From Gordionus sp. m RMFG-2023 (lineage: Eukaryota > Nematomorpha > Gordioida > Chordodea > Parachordodidae): a stretch of DNA of 64,000 nucleotides. Under the pieces are notes generated by a model that saw only the letters and a list, made by a program, of their open reading frames with translations, had not been told where the DNA came from and made no database searches. This document shows, piece after piece, positions 1 through 10,613 of the stretch (position 1 is its first letter; each line of letters starts with the position of its first letter). The position numbers and the translations under genes are program-made. Where the stretch lies: NCBI RefSeq assembly GCF_954871325.1, contig NC_088775.1:21987561-22051560 (forward strand), read 5' to 3'.

Positions 1-1440
1 CAGTTTAATAAGGCTGAAAGAAATTATTCAACTATAAAAAGGGAAGCCTTAGCAGTCAAGTTTGGTTTAACCAAATGTAGAGAGTATTTGTTAGGCCGGA
101 GATTTTTGTTATATACAGATCACAAACCGCTGGTAGCTTTTTAAAAGAGATAATAAGGAGTTGATGATGTCACCAAGGTTACAGAAATGGCTGATGTTGT
201 TAGGGAATTTTGATTTCGAAATAAGATTCAGAGCGGGTAAACAAAATTGTTTACCAGATATATTACCGAGATTATGTGATAAGGACTTAGAAGACAAGGA
301 AATAGAGCCAATAATAAATAGTTTAGAATATAGTGAAGAAGAGGAACTAAATAGTAATGTGATAAGAGCTTTAAAGATGGACACAAGAGAAAGGCCGATA
401 ACTTTAGAGCTAGTAGACATGATTTCCCAGCAGGATGAAAAATTAATGAGAATTAGAGCCTGTTTGAAGGGAGATAAAGAATGGGAAGATAGAGACCAGG
501 CCTTTAAAAACAACAGTAGAGGTGAATTGAATATAGAAGACAATTGTTTAATGAGAGGATATCGTTTAGTGATACCAAGTCGGTTAAGGAAAGACATGTT
601 AGCAGCCGTACATACAGGACATCAGAGCATAGAAAGAATGAAGAATAAGGCGAGGGAATACATTTGGTGGCCCAGAATGAATAATGAAATTGAAGAATTA
701 GCTAAGAGTTGTGAAACATGTAGTAAGTGTGCGAATGTACCTGCAAAAGTTAGGGGAGACAAATGGCCAGAAACAGATGTACCCTGTGAAAGAATACACG
801 TAGATTTTTTAGAATATGAAAGGAAGAAATATTTTATAATGGTGCAGGTTCGAAATGGATAGATTGTCAACAGGTATCTGGTCTGACGAAGAATGTATCA
901 TTGAATAGGGTAAAAGACTTCGTAATGGATTAATGAAGACCTTAGTATCAGATGGTGGTCCAGTATTTATAGGCAGAGATTTTGACAAATTTTGTGATAG
1001 ATGGAAGATTGAGCATTTATTAGCACCACCACATTACCCGAGAAGTAATGGACAAGCGGAGAGAATGGTAGCTCTAGTTAAGAGTTGGTTAAAAAAGGAA
1101 AAATATGGAGAAGGAAAATGGTGGTTATTACTATCAGCGTACAACAATACCAAGAGAAGCAAAGGATACTCACCAGCAGTGATATTTTTAGGTAGAAAAA
1201 CTAGAACTGAATTAGATTTTCTGAAAGAAAGAATAGAACAGAAAGAGGTTATAATTAATGACAGATTTAAGATCAGAAGCCTAGTTTGGATACTACTTTT
1301 GATGGCCCAGTTAAATGTGGGAAAGGTATAGTGAAGAAGAATATAGGAAGAAAGAAGGTGGAGGTAGAAATTGAAGGAAGAGTAGGATTAGTTTGGAGAC
1401 ATATTAAACAATTAAGATCTAGGTGTCTAGGTTAGGAATA
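1..1440 (+). mobile_element. Ty3/gypsy element A, 3' part of pol (RNase H and integrase)
   Basis: This is the 3' part of a Ty3/gypsy polyprotein entering from the left edge. It starts in the RNase H domain, with the family motif YTDHKPLV near 115-140. The integrase zinc finger follows near 600-725 (HTGHQ, then CETCSKC), and then the integrase core, with DGGP near 950 and NGQAERM near 1050. The gene order RNase H then integrase is that of Ty3/gypsy. The closest relatives in this window are B, C and E, which share NGQAERMVALVKSWL. The copy is broken (about two or three breaks in the visible part) and should be read as a fossil. Family assignment is firm; the full length cannot be judged because the 5' half is outside the window. 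Confidence 0.88.
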
Positions 1441-1471
1441 AATGGCGGTGTGAATCGATTAATTTGCTTTG

Positions 1472-1678
1472 ATGTTGAGAATGCTGATAGACATAATTGA
1501 TTTGTTTTTTAACAAGTCTGCGAGAATTATGAGAATCATGATGTTGGGAATGCTGATAGACATAATTGATTTGTTTTTTAACAAGTCTGCGAGAATTATG
1601 AGAATCATGATGTTGAGAATGCTGATAGACATAATTGATTTGTTTTTTAACAAGTCTATGAGAGTTATGATAATCATA
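1472..1678 (+). repeat. 69-bp minisatellite, three units
   Basis: Three near-identical 69-bp units begin at 1472, 1541 and 1610. The unit is 23 codons long and is open in one plus frame and two minus frames. It lies between the integrase end and the CCHC frame of element A. Element E has a minisatellite at the same place. Confidence 0.93.
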
Positions 1679-1888
1679 ATGTTGACGTATGAAGTACACA
1701 ATTAGTGGAATAGGTCGGCTGAAGGGATGAACAATTTGATATTACATCTGACATAAGGTAAGAGAGAATGAGAGAGGTATAAGTTAGTACGAGAATAATT
1801 ATGAGTATTTAGAATTAGGAAGTAGGTGAATTATATGAGATAAATAAATGATAATATATAGTATATTTTTAGCTTAAGTCCGTTATAG

Positions 1889-2209
1889 ATGGCTTCGTAC
1901 GTTCGAGTGGGCAACTTTATTTTGAAGATAGAAATTAGAATGGTTGATGGATCAGCCGAATCTAGAAGATGGGTAGACGCCGCCAGAGAAGAGGCACAGA
2001 TCAGGTATGGAGATATGACGGTAGATAGACCCGCAGGCTGGTCATACAATCGTAGAAGAGAACGGGATTGGGGATCTCGAAGAAGAATGTCGTGCTGGTA
2101 TTGTGGGGGAGATCATAATTTACGGAGGTGTCCCACGATTAGCACAGACAATAACATATTAGTAGTACAGGAGGAAGAACCGATGGGAGGACAAGGTAGC
2201 AGTATATGA
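1889..2209 (+). CDS. Post-integrase CCHC zinc-knuckle ORF of element A
   Basis: A 106-residue frame downstream of integrase in element A. After about 60 residues comes an arginine-rich stretch (NRRRERDW, then SRRRM) and a zinc-knuckle-like motif, CWYCGGDHNLRRC. Its spacing is C-X2-C-X3-H-X4-C, one residue shorter than the usual retroviral CCHC. The C-terminal part is mildly acidic. A single knuckle next to basic residues suggests nucleic-acid binding. Position and layout match the minus-strand frames at 9996-10553 (element C) and 37119-37811 (element E), so I read it as the third ORF of this gypsy lineage and not as the gag of a second copy. The alternative is an unrelated gag fragment. The function is not known. 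Confidence 0.6.
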   Translation: MASYVRVGNFILKIEIRMVDGSAESRRWVDAAREEAQIRYGDMTVDRPAGWSYNRRRERDWGSRRRMSCWYCGGDHNLRRCPTISTDNNILVVQEEEPMGGQGSSI

Positions 2210-2690
2210 GTGGTAGAAAAGTCGAAGTGAAAAGGTGTTAAAGTTATGAAAAAAAGGAGTTTTTTTTATTATATTATTTGAATATTAAAATGAGAGATGA
2301 ATATAAAAATTATCCTTAACGAACTTGAATGTACGGAGAATATGATTGTTTATTTTAAATTTTGCATAAAAATTTTTTTTTAAATATTAATTTTTGTTAT
2401 TAACATATAAAAACCCGTTATTCTTAACGAACTTTAATGTACGGAGAATACTATTGTTTATTTTAATTTTGCATATAAAATTTTTTTTGAATATTAATTT
2501 TTTTCATTAACATATAAAAACCCGTATTTTGTGAATCGATAATTCATTCATTATATTTAATTTTTTTTGTTACATAATTTGGATTAATAAAATTGGAGTA
2601 ATAAATTGAATCATTAAAGGTATTATTATATTTATATTGAATATATTTATCTTGCTAATTATACCAAAAACCCCGAAATTCAACAATAGC
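2210..2690 (+). other. AT-rich tail of element A with a 108-bp direct duplication
   Basis: No gene seen. Two copies of a 108-bp unit (about 2310-2417 and 2418-2525) share CTTAACGAACTT and end in ACATATAAAAACCCG, which resembles a TATA box. The place after the third ORF fits a 3' LTR, but its partner LTR lies outside the window, so this is inference. Confidence 0.5.
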
Positions 2691-2812
2691 GATTATGACA
2701 ATTGTCATCTTCTATGGTACATCTTAACTGAAATTTTATTTTTACATCTTTACAAACATATATTTTTACCTAAAAAATTTAAAAAAACTTTAAAAATAAC
2801 GATTACGACTTA
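2690..2812 (-). repeat. Single stray unit of the 119-bp satellite
   Basis: One unit carrying GACAATTGTCA and GGTACATCTTAACTG in the orientation of the right arm at 22846-23400. It shows that this repeat is dispersed and also occurs in arrays. Confidence 0.75.
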
Positions 2813-3039
2813 ATTTAGTCGACTTAATTTGTTTTTTTAGTCGACTTAATTAGTTCTTTTAGTCGACTAAATTAGTCGTTTTTGCGACTATATTAGTCGT
2901 TTTAGTCGACTATATTGATCGTTTTAGTCGACTATATTAGTCGTTTTAGTCGACTAATAGACTAATTTAGTTGCTAAAGTTTTTAGTCGAATTTTTTGAC
3001 TAAAACTATTAGTTAGTCGACTAAATTTAGTCGATTAAC
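2813..3039. repeat. TTAGTCGACTAA palindrome cluster ending in a hAT-like terminus
   Basis: About ten copies or variants of the palindrome TTAGTCGACTAA fill the stretch. The right end reads TTAACAACACTA, the terminus also seen at 5181-5191. No matching left end is present, so this looks like the right part of a non-autonomous hAT-like element abutting relic B. Confidence 0.6.
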
Positions 3040-3934
3040 AACACTACCTAGAAGAGATCTTTTATTATATGAATGATGTATTGGTGACGGGAAATACCCT
3101 TAACAATATGAAAAGAGGTTGGAGGAGGTGATTAGAAGAATTTAGGGTTGCAGGCAAGCACTGAGAAAAGTGTGTTAGGAGTGACGGAAGTCGTATATTT
3201 GGGGCATAAAATCACTGGAAACTGTTAGGCCATTGGACAAAAATATGACTGGGATTACGAATATGCTGAGATCAAATAATAACGTAGAGATGCAGGCCTT
3301 TCTTAGAATGGTAAATTATTATAACCGATTTATGGAGGGTTTCGCGCAAATAGCAGCGTCGTTGAATAAATAAGAAAGGAGAAAAATTTTATTGAAGGAA
3401 TGAACAGGAGGAGGCCTTTGAGGCGTTAAAATCTAGGATCGAAAGAGAAGCAGTTCTAGTGTGGTTTAATTATGATATGGAAGTAGTGTTAAAGGTGTAG
3501 GATTATCACATTGTGTAGACGGCCTGGAGAGACCTATTTTGTTTTTCTCAAGAATTTTTAGATAGGAGGAAACCAGATATTCGGTTATCGAGCAAGAAGC
3601 GTTGGCCGTTTTTGGATTAATAAAATGCCGAGTGAACTTAATAGAGCGTAGATTTATAGTATATACGGATCACAAACCGCTGGTGCATCTTTTAGGAAGG
3701 ATAATGTTATAGTTGTAGCTTAGATTACAAAGATGGTTATTATTGGTGGGCAGTTTTGACTTACAATTAAAGTATCGGAAGGGAAGAGAAAATTATTTAC
3801 CGGATATTCTTTCTAGATTTGGGGCTGGAGAGAATTTCGAGGAAAATGAGGCAAAGGATGTGGATGAAGAGGATGAGCATGGATTGATTAGGAAGATGGT
3901 AAGAATATCTAAAGGAGGATTAGTACGTGGGAAC

Positions 3935-4260
3935 TGTTGTACTAAGAAGAGTTATATGTTTCTTTTTATTATTAGTTGTACGCCGTTAAGGTAGTTTTTT
4001 TTTTAATTGTAACATTGATGGTGTTTATGTATTTTTTGTTGCGATATTATTATTTTTTTATATATTACTATATTAATTTTTTCGCGTAAGAATTATTAAA
4101 AAAAGAATTATTTTTATCATTAACTTTTTTGTATAAAATATTAATTTTTTTTGTATTATGAAAATAAAAAGAAGTCCTTTAGGAAAAACTAGAAGCTAAG
4201 TTATAAAAAGTAATAAAGAAAAAGTTACAAAGAACAAGTTACAAAGAACAAGTTACAAAA
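3935..4260. mobile_element. Solo-LTR-like insertion inside relic B, TSD GGAAC
   Basis: A 326-bp segment begins TGTTGTAC and ends with repeated AAGAACAAGTTACAAA. It is flanked by the 5-bp direct repeat GGAAC (3930-3934 and 4261-4265). Gypsy-like sequence resumes on its right. The length, TG start and 5-bp target duplication fit a solo LTR. No second copy exists in the window to prove it. Confidence 0.62.
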
Positions 4261-4971
4261 GGAACAACTCAAAAATGCCACATTAAAAGATCGCGAATTA
4301 ACACGCATCAAAGCATGCATAAAGGGGGGGGGGGGGATATGGCGAGACGGAGACAACACTTTTATATATATAGAAAAAGAATTGGCCATAGTGGATGAAT
4401 GTGTTGTACGAAGGTATAGAGGTGTAGTACCGTTTAAATTAAGATATGCAGTGTTGACAATGATTCATGCGGGGGATCAAGTAGTGGGGAAGATAAAACA
4501 ATAGGGTAGAGAATATGTGTGGTGGCCAGAGATGAATAGAGATATCGAGAATACCAGCAGGAGTTATTTGATGTGCAATATGTGGGCCACGATGCCCCAT
4601 AAAGACAAGAAAAGTGTTTGGCCAAAGGGACCCAGCCATGTAAGCTGATACAAATAGACTTTTTCAACTTTTAAAATAAGATATATTTACTCGCTGTGGA
4701 GGTTGGAGTACGAAGAAGTAAAAGGGGGTTAACGACTCAAGTGGTAGTGAAAACGTTGAAAAATCGATGGGCCAGGAGTAGCTCGTACGATACTATCCAA
4801 TGGAGGTCCAGCTATTATCAGTGTACAGGTTTCCATGTTTTGCATGGAAACTTGGGGTAAAACATATTTTAGCACCGCCATTTCATCCGAGCTCAAATGG
4901 TCCCACGGAGAGGATGGTGTCGGTTGTTAAGAAAATCGAAGTATGGGGAAGGTGAAATTCGGATAGCGGTA

Positions 4972-5189
4972 GTTGTTAAACGGCTCGTTTTGAGCCGATT
5001 TTTAAAAACGACTAACTCAAAATTTTAGCCAGAAAAATAATGCCCTAAACCCAGAGATTTCAATAATACATGTATAGACCTTTGCTCCTTCAATGAGCAA
5101 AATCTTCAGGCTTGCGTAATATTTTTCTGGATGATGTATTGAGTTAGCCGTTTTTAAAAATCGGCTCAAAACGAGCCATTTAACAACAC
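4972..5189. mobile_element. hAT-type MITE inside relic B, TSD TAGCGGTA
   Basis: A 218-bp element with long inverted ends. The left reads GTTGTTAAACGGCTCGTTTT and the right reads the same inverted with few changes, over about 46 bp. It is flanked by the perfect 8-bp repeat TAGCGGTA (4964-4971 and 5190-5197). An 8-bp duplication plus TAACAAC termini indicate hAT. No coding potential. Confidence 0.85.
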
Positions 5190-5801
5190 TAGCGGTAGCG
5201 TATTACATCAACAGTCAAAAACGAGAAGAACAATATCCGGCAGAGAAGTTTTTTAGGGAGGAGAACCCGGATATTATTGGATTTATTATAGCAGAAACCG
5301 AAACAAGGTGGAAGAGGAGATAAGTGATACGTCTGAATTCGTAGTGGGACAGACCATGGGGGTACAAGAAAATGGGAATCTGGGGTGATTATGGAAAACA
5401 ATGGGCACAAATTAAATCAAGTAAAATTCACAGACGGATGAGAGGGAATTCGGCATCGAGATCAATTGAAAAAGGGCGTGGAACCTGGGAGATTACGATC
5501 GGGAGTATGAATGGAGGAAGTATTTGATCGGAAATTCGTGGTGTAAAAATATTAATATAGTGCTTAATATATCTCATGAAAATCTGAGAGGGCAATTAGA
5601 GCAAAGATTGGATATGGATATGGTTTGACTCAGCACCTTTGCGATTGATAATAATAATGAAAAGTGGCAATCACCGGCAAACAAAAGGAGGATACTCAAA
5701 GTGCTAATACCTTTTAAATTTGTGAAAACAGCATAAAATGACAATAATTATGCCGGAAATGAGGTTGAAGTGCAACGTTTGGTTTTCGATTAGTGGGGGC
5801 G

Positions 5802-6250
5802 TGTTTTAATATATTTTTTTGAATTTTGCGTATTCATCGTCATATAACTTTCAGTTTTGCGTAATCATTGTAATATTTTTTTGGTTATTTTGTCAAGTCA
5901 TCATTATCAAAATTAATAGATTTTGTTTTTATGATTAGAAATATTATTAATAAATTTATATTTATTTGTCAAAATGTGTAAGATATAAAAAGCCTTAAAT
6001 AAAAGGTAAAATCATTCTTAACTTATATTTTTTCAAAGTATTAAATTAATTATATTTTGTTTTTTCGCTTATTATCATTCAATATTTAATGAATATAGAA
6101 TTATTATAATCAAATAATCCTTAACACGTATGAAATAAATAAAATTATTACTGTCTTGCGTATTTTTGAGTTTTCGCGTTTCGTTGTGTTTTTGGGTTTT
6201 CATTTTTGTGTGTCTCGTGTTTTTAATAAATATATATTGATTTTTTTAAG
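5802..6250 (+). repeat. Candidate 3' LTR of relic B
   Basis: The TG after the purine tract GTGGGGGCG is where an LTR should begin, as in elements E and F. The stretch is AT-rich and holds TATAAAAAGCC near 5995. The right end is not defined and no partner LTR is present. No gene seen. Confidence 0.4.
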
Positions 6251-6364
6251 TTAAAAAAGAAAATCTTTTTTTTTGTTATTGCCTTTAGGTATAAAATAAA
6301 TATCTTTGAAATAAAACGAAAATTTAAAATCAATATATCTAACACAAGGAAAAGGCAATAATAA

Positions 6365-7140
6365 ATATGAATATGGATTAGGCGAAAATGTATTCATAAA
6401 ATTATTAAAGACAAAAACCAAATTATCATAAAATATATTTTGATGATTTTTTTTAACCTTATTTAAACTTTGTCATACTTAAAACAAATGGGATATTTTA
6501 CAATTGGAACTGTGAGGGATAATAGAATAGAGCATTGCCCAGTTGAATCTATAAAAGCTGTGGCAAAAAATAAAGGATATTATGATTATAGATTTGAAAA
6601 ATCAAACAAATTATTAATAGTTCGTTAAAATGATAATTCGGTGGTGATTGTTGCATCCACATGCCAAACCATCTCTTTGATTTCTAATGTTTCAAGGTAT
6701 TCTAAGAAAATATCTTCTAAAATAAAAATTCCCTAGTCAAATATGATCACTGCTTGTAACAAACACATGGGTGGTGATCTATGTGATAATCTCATATCTA
6801 ACATATAGAATAAAAATAAGAGGGAAAAAATGGTGGTGGACAATATTCACCAATTTTATTGATGTACCTTTTTTAAATTCGTGGCAAATGTGCGTGAATC
6901 GAGATGACGACAAGAAGAGTTTACTTCATTAGGCGAGTAGTTACTACCTACCTCCTTCGAACACCAGTAAAGATTGAAAAAAGTTACCATTACATAGTGA
7001 AAACCCTACCGATTCATCTGGACATTATTTATCCAAAATTATAAATGGAAAAAGACGTAGATGCAGATATTGCCATATATATGTGCCAAATATGTCAAAT
7101 GACACTTTATATTAAATGATTCAAAGATTTTCATAATATA
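6365..7140 (+). pseudogene. piggyBac transposase relic, C-terminal half
   Basis: Translated pieces match the order of a piggyBac (PGBD) DDD transposase. They are an FDDFF motif near 6440 (family DNFFTS), GTVRDNR near 6508, a MGGDLCDN block near 6768 (family MGGVD, carrying a catalytic Asp), and near 7035 a cysteine-rich tail RRCRYCH like the C-terminal zinc-binding domain. The enzyme cuts and pastes at TTAA sites. The frame is broken by several stops and shifts. The N-terminal half is missing and I could not locate terminal repeats. Family identity rests on the motif order, which is quite specific. Confidence 0.72.
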
Positions 7141-7690
7141 TAAACATTTTCTCTTTTTTATTATAAATTACAAATAAAGAATAAAGATTTCTGTTGTTTT
7201 TTGATCTCATAGTATTATACATAATTTTTATCTTTTTTATCTTAATGGTTAACGGTGCAGATATGCAGCAGGCTAGATTTTCTATTTAGGATTATTTTTT
7301 TTGGCTGATTTTTTTTAGAATCCTATTTGGGCATTAATCAATATAATTTTAAAAAATTGAGCATTTTTATGTTTCCAAAAGCTTGGCTCAGTTTATGCTT
7401 AGAACTAACGTCATAGTTTACATTTTGTTTACAACTCAGTTTCTTTTCTCGGTTCCCATATTTGAGTGAGGAATTGAGAGTTCTCGTCAGGCATTAAATA
7501 TTAGTGCACGCCAGATATATAGTTTTTTATATTTCCCATTTTAGCACGATATCTATTTTGGTAATTAACGAATTAAATTATTAGACAATTATGATCTGAA
7601 CATTGATAAAATTTACGAATAAATTTATTTAGTCACTTTATAATCTTAAGGTTGGCCAAAATCTTGTTGCTAATTATTTTTTCCTTTATA
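7141..7690. other. AT-rich stretch without recognised feature
   Basis: No open frame, tandem repeat or terminal repeat could be supported. It lies between the piggyBac relic and the left LTR of relic F. Confidence 0.5.
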
Positions 7691-7695
7691 CTGGC

Positions 7696-7956
7696 TGTCG
7701 CAGATGTTAAATTAAAGACGGAGAAAAATGTTTCTTCTTTAAAAAAAAAAGAATGTCAATCAAGATATATATTTTTGATTATTTTTAATTTTGATAAAAA
7801 AAATGATTATTCTGTATTTTCATGGTGATTTTATTTTTATTGGATTTTATGGAAAGTGCAAGAAAATATTTTTAAATAAAAGCAATTATTAGTGATATTA
7901 TTTGTCATATTTTTGGGGACGATTTTTTTATTATAAACTTGTGGAAGACTTTTTTA
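7696..7956 (+). repeat. Left LTR of relic F
   Basis: A 261-bp direct repeat of 28878-29136, TG start, TA end. It is followed after one base by the PBS-like TGGTTACCG. Confidence 0.82.
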
Positions 7957-8393
7957 TTGGTTACCGTAACCACCAGGATTTAGGGTTATAGCGTATTATA
8001 AAAAAAAATTTTTGAAGGCAATTCAAAGTGACACAGTTCACATTGGCAAAAAAATTTTCCAATTTGGATGTAAAGGTAAAAGAATTTTTTTTATATACAC
8101 AACACAATTTGTATTGATAAATAGTTTTGAATTAGATGTAAAATAATTTAAAATTTTGTAGGATAAAATTTGTAGATTAATTCGGTTGGATAAAGTAAAA
8201 GCAAATTTTTTTTTAAATATTTTGAAATTATTTATTTTAACACGCCAATTTTAAAGTAATATAAATAATGAGATGGGCTTTATGCTTAATTTTGATATTG
8301 AGCTAGCTTATTTGATAAGATTTCCTGGTATCAGGATATTAGTTATCAAATGTTTATAAAATTGTTGATAAATTTAATGTAAATAATTCGTTT

Positions 8394-8527
8394 GTGACAA
8401 TATTATTATTGGTCCTAATATATGGGTTATTTATTATAATAAAATTTTTACTTGATTTGAAAAAAAATACTGTGGTGTCAGATTTATCTCGTAATATTCA
8501 AGAATGTGTGGAGAGATCAGTTATGGT
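8394..8527 (+). pseudogene. Gag start of relic F with N-terminal membrane helix
   Basis: The frame opens with MTILLLVLIYGLFIIIKFLL, a 20-residue hydrophobic helix followed by lysines. This is the layout of the first ORF of element E (41-residue start with a helix, then basic residues). It is cut at the hAT-1 insertion point. A host membrane peptide is the alternative, but the position shortly after LTR and PBS favours gag. Confidence 0.5.
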
Positions 8528-8639
8528 TAGAGGTCTGCAAAGTAATTTTTCGCAGCCCGAGCCCGACCCGAGCCCGAGAACACATTTTTTAGTCCGACCC
8601 GAGCCCGAATAAAATTTTACAATTTGAGTTTGAATATTA

Positions 8640-9420
8640 TGATAACCAAAAAAAAATTATGTGTATTTATTCATCATAACCTTAAATAAAAGTTTATTTG
8701 ACGGCCATAATCTAGTCAAGTATTAAGTTGCATTTTATTTAATTTATAAAAAATATTATAAAAAAGTTAAAATACAATCGAATCTAAAAATTATAAATAA
8801 TTTAACCATATTTTCATATATTTGTTATCAGCACATCGACCCTTTTTCATATATGCGTTTAATTTTGGAAATAATTTATTGCGTGTACCATCAACAGTGT
8901 CTATTAAATTTCTAGAAATTGTCGTGAGATTTGGAATAATGCTTTTAACATCAATATTTATATATATTGAGCCAATTTTGGCAAAATCTTGGCAACAATC
9001 AACAAAGCCTTTCCCATGAATTGCATCAAATGATCTCAAATCACGTCCACAAATCATGATCTTTTTTTTAATTTTGGCACAACTTTTGAGTTTTATGGGA
9101 TCAGTACCAAAAAGGCTATCAATTGTTAATTTAATCTTTTTACTCTCTATTGTAAATACGCATTTATGCCTTTTTAGTTGATTTAAGCCTAAAATAATTT
9201 CATAATATCATATATTTTATGTATGTTGTTATAGAATTATAAGTGGCAAAATTGCAATTTACATAATTAAGTTTTTCTTTGTTTTCATCATCTATAAATG
9301 AAAACGTTTTCCAGACCGCAGATTTTCCATTGACATTTTCCCTTACTTAATATTCATTGCTCTTAATCTTTTCACCAATTTTTTTTAATTTGGCATCCAT
9401 TGAAATAATTTTTTTAAGAT
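8640..9420 (-). pseudogene. hAT transposase relic: BED finger and N-terminal core
   Basis: Reading leftward, a BED-type zinc finger comes first, with AVWKTFSFIDDENKEK, then YVNC near 9270 and LNQLKRHKC near 9170. After it comes a hAT core block at 9057-8791 with RSFDAIHGKGF, NIDVKSIIPN and TTISRNL. These are the usual landmarks of BED-containing hAT transposases before the RNase-H-like catalytic core. The BED region is broken by stops and a shift. The 88-residue core piece is open. The dimerisation domain that would follow is absent, so the gene is dead. The GC-rich ends of hAT-1 lie on both sides, which assigns it to that element. Confidence 0.8.
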
Positions 9421-9530
9421 GAGAATATGAGGCTATTTAATTAAATAGATATTAGTAAAATATATTTTATTTAACTTGATAGAATATGATGAAAGTAAAG
9501 CAGTGGCGTAGCCAGGATCACTATAGTTGC

Positions 9531-9958
9531 TAAAATGAAAGTAACGAAATACAAAAATTCTTTCAGAAAGAAATAGCGAAATACCAAAAATCCATATATA
9601 TTTTTTTTTTACCTTTATCCTATTTTAAGTATTAATTATAGATCTTTTACCTCTTCATCTTTTAAATATTAATTATAGATCTTTTCTTCCTTTCTTCTTT
9701 AATTATTAATTAATGAATCCTTTCTTCTCAAATATTTCTTTATTCATAAATTTCCATAAAAATAATAAGTGATAGTATATACATAAATTTCTCTTTTTTT
9801 AAAACAAAAATAAACATCTTTTTCCTTTGTTACCACTGTATTTTTCTTTTTCCACAAAGATAAACAAAATACATGGCTAACAACAGGTTCGTAAATATAT
9901 ATATAAATTAATTATAATCCTTTAAAATATAATAAATTTTTATCATACTAATACAACA
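9531..9958 (-). repeat. Left (3') LTR of element C
   Basis: 428 bp. On the minus strand it begins TGTTGTATTAG. It matches 12830-12999 and 24098-24276 base by base with few changes. Confidence 0.87.
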
Positions 9959-9995
9959 CGTCCACCCTATTAAGGCTTAGTGTATATAATATCCT

Positions 9996-10553
9996 TTAAT
10001 CTTCCTCTTCTAATAATGCCATTTCTTCCATATAACTCAGGATATATCCAATCTCCAATTCATCTTTCATTCCACCCAATAATTCCCTTTCTTCCTTCTT
10101 CTGTAGCCATATATCTTTCTCTTGAATCATAACAGGTAATGTTTTCTTCTCCGATTCTATATTCACCTTACTGAAATCTCCTCGACATTTATTTTTGACA
10201 TCTAAAGGATACTTGTCAAATTGAAACTCTTTAGAAGCTACTACTGTTTTAATCCTTTGTATTCTTTTCCTTCGATTCCTAAATCTTTTCCCTTGACACT
10301 GAATTTTTAAATGTCCCCACTTTCTACAACGAAAACATTGTTCCATCCGCTTTATATCAAATCGATTCGACAAAATACATTCTTCTTCTTTTTCATCCGC
10401 CATCAGTTTCTCCCACGTTATGCTTGTGTTTCCATTCATTTGTTGCCTCCATTTATCCTCCCACTTTATCGACAATGGATAATAATTAATTGGTAATATC
10501 ACATTTTTCATGATATGTGTCTTAAAATGAATGTATGATACATTTGCCATCAA
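9996..10553 (-). CDS. Post-integrase CCHC ORF of element C
   Basis: An open frame of 185 residues between integrase and the 3' LTR of element C. One canonical knuckle, CFRCRKWGHLKIQC (C-X2-C-X4-H-X4-C), lies at about residues 73-86 and is followed by a strongly basic run (FRNRRKRIQR). The last third is acidic, ending in EEMALLEEED. The same order of knuckle, basic region and acidic tail is seen in the E copy at 37119-37811. There is no signal peptide or membrane helix, so it is not an envelope protein. It is probably a nucleic-acid-binding accessory protein of this lineage; no function is demonstrated. A displaced gag piece is the alternative, but recurrence in three copies argues against it. 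Confidence 0.7.
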   Translation of the reverse strand: MMANVSYIHFKTHIMKNVILPINYYPLSIKWEDKWRQQMNGNTSITWEKLMADEKEEECILSNRFDIKRMEQCFRCRKWGHLKIQCQGKRFRNRRKRIQRIKTVVASKEFQFDKYPLDVKNKCRGDFSKVNIESEKKTLPVMIQEKDIWLQKKEERELLGGMKDELEIGYILSYMEEMALLEEED

Positions 10554-10613
10554 ATCTTTAAAAAATGCAAAAATAAATATATATCTTTTCCCCCTCCCAG
10601 CTCTATGTATAAA

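Larger units (their letters stand above)
3040..5801 (+). mobile_element. Ty3/gypsy relic B, RT to integrase, old
   Basis: A heavily decayed gypsy copy. Visible parts in order: the RT catalytic region (YYMNDVLVTG near 3065), the RT/RNase H connection (VNYYNRF near 3315), RNase H (YTDHKPLV near 3665), the integrase zinc region (near 4460-4580) and the integrase core (near 4790-4920). It resembles element E closely in the integrase region (TLKDRELTRIKACIK). A purine tract GTGGGGGCG at 5793-5801 closes the internal part. The copy is broken many times (more than ten) and holds two clear younger insertions, at 3935-4260 and 4972-5189. The 5' half is not present. Confidence 0.82.

Noticed and set aside
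1427-1705. Three overlapping small proteins
   Set aside because: They arise because the 69-bp minisatellite unit is 23 codons long, so any stop-free frame stays open across units.
8394-8612. Host single-pass membrane peptide
   Set aside because: The membrane helix lies after an LTR and PBS. Its tail (EPDPSPRTHFLVRPEPE) is the GC word of hAT-1, so it is an element fragment.
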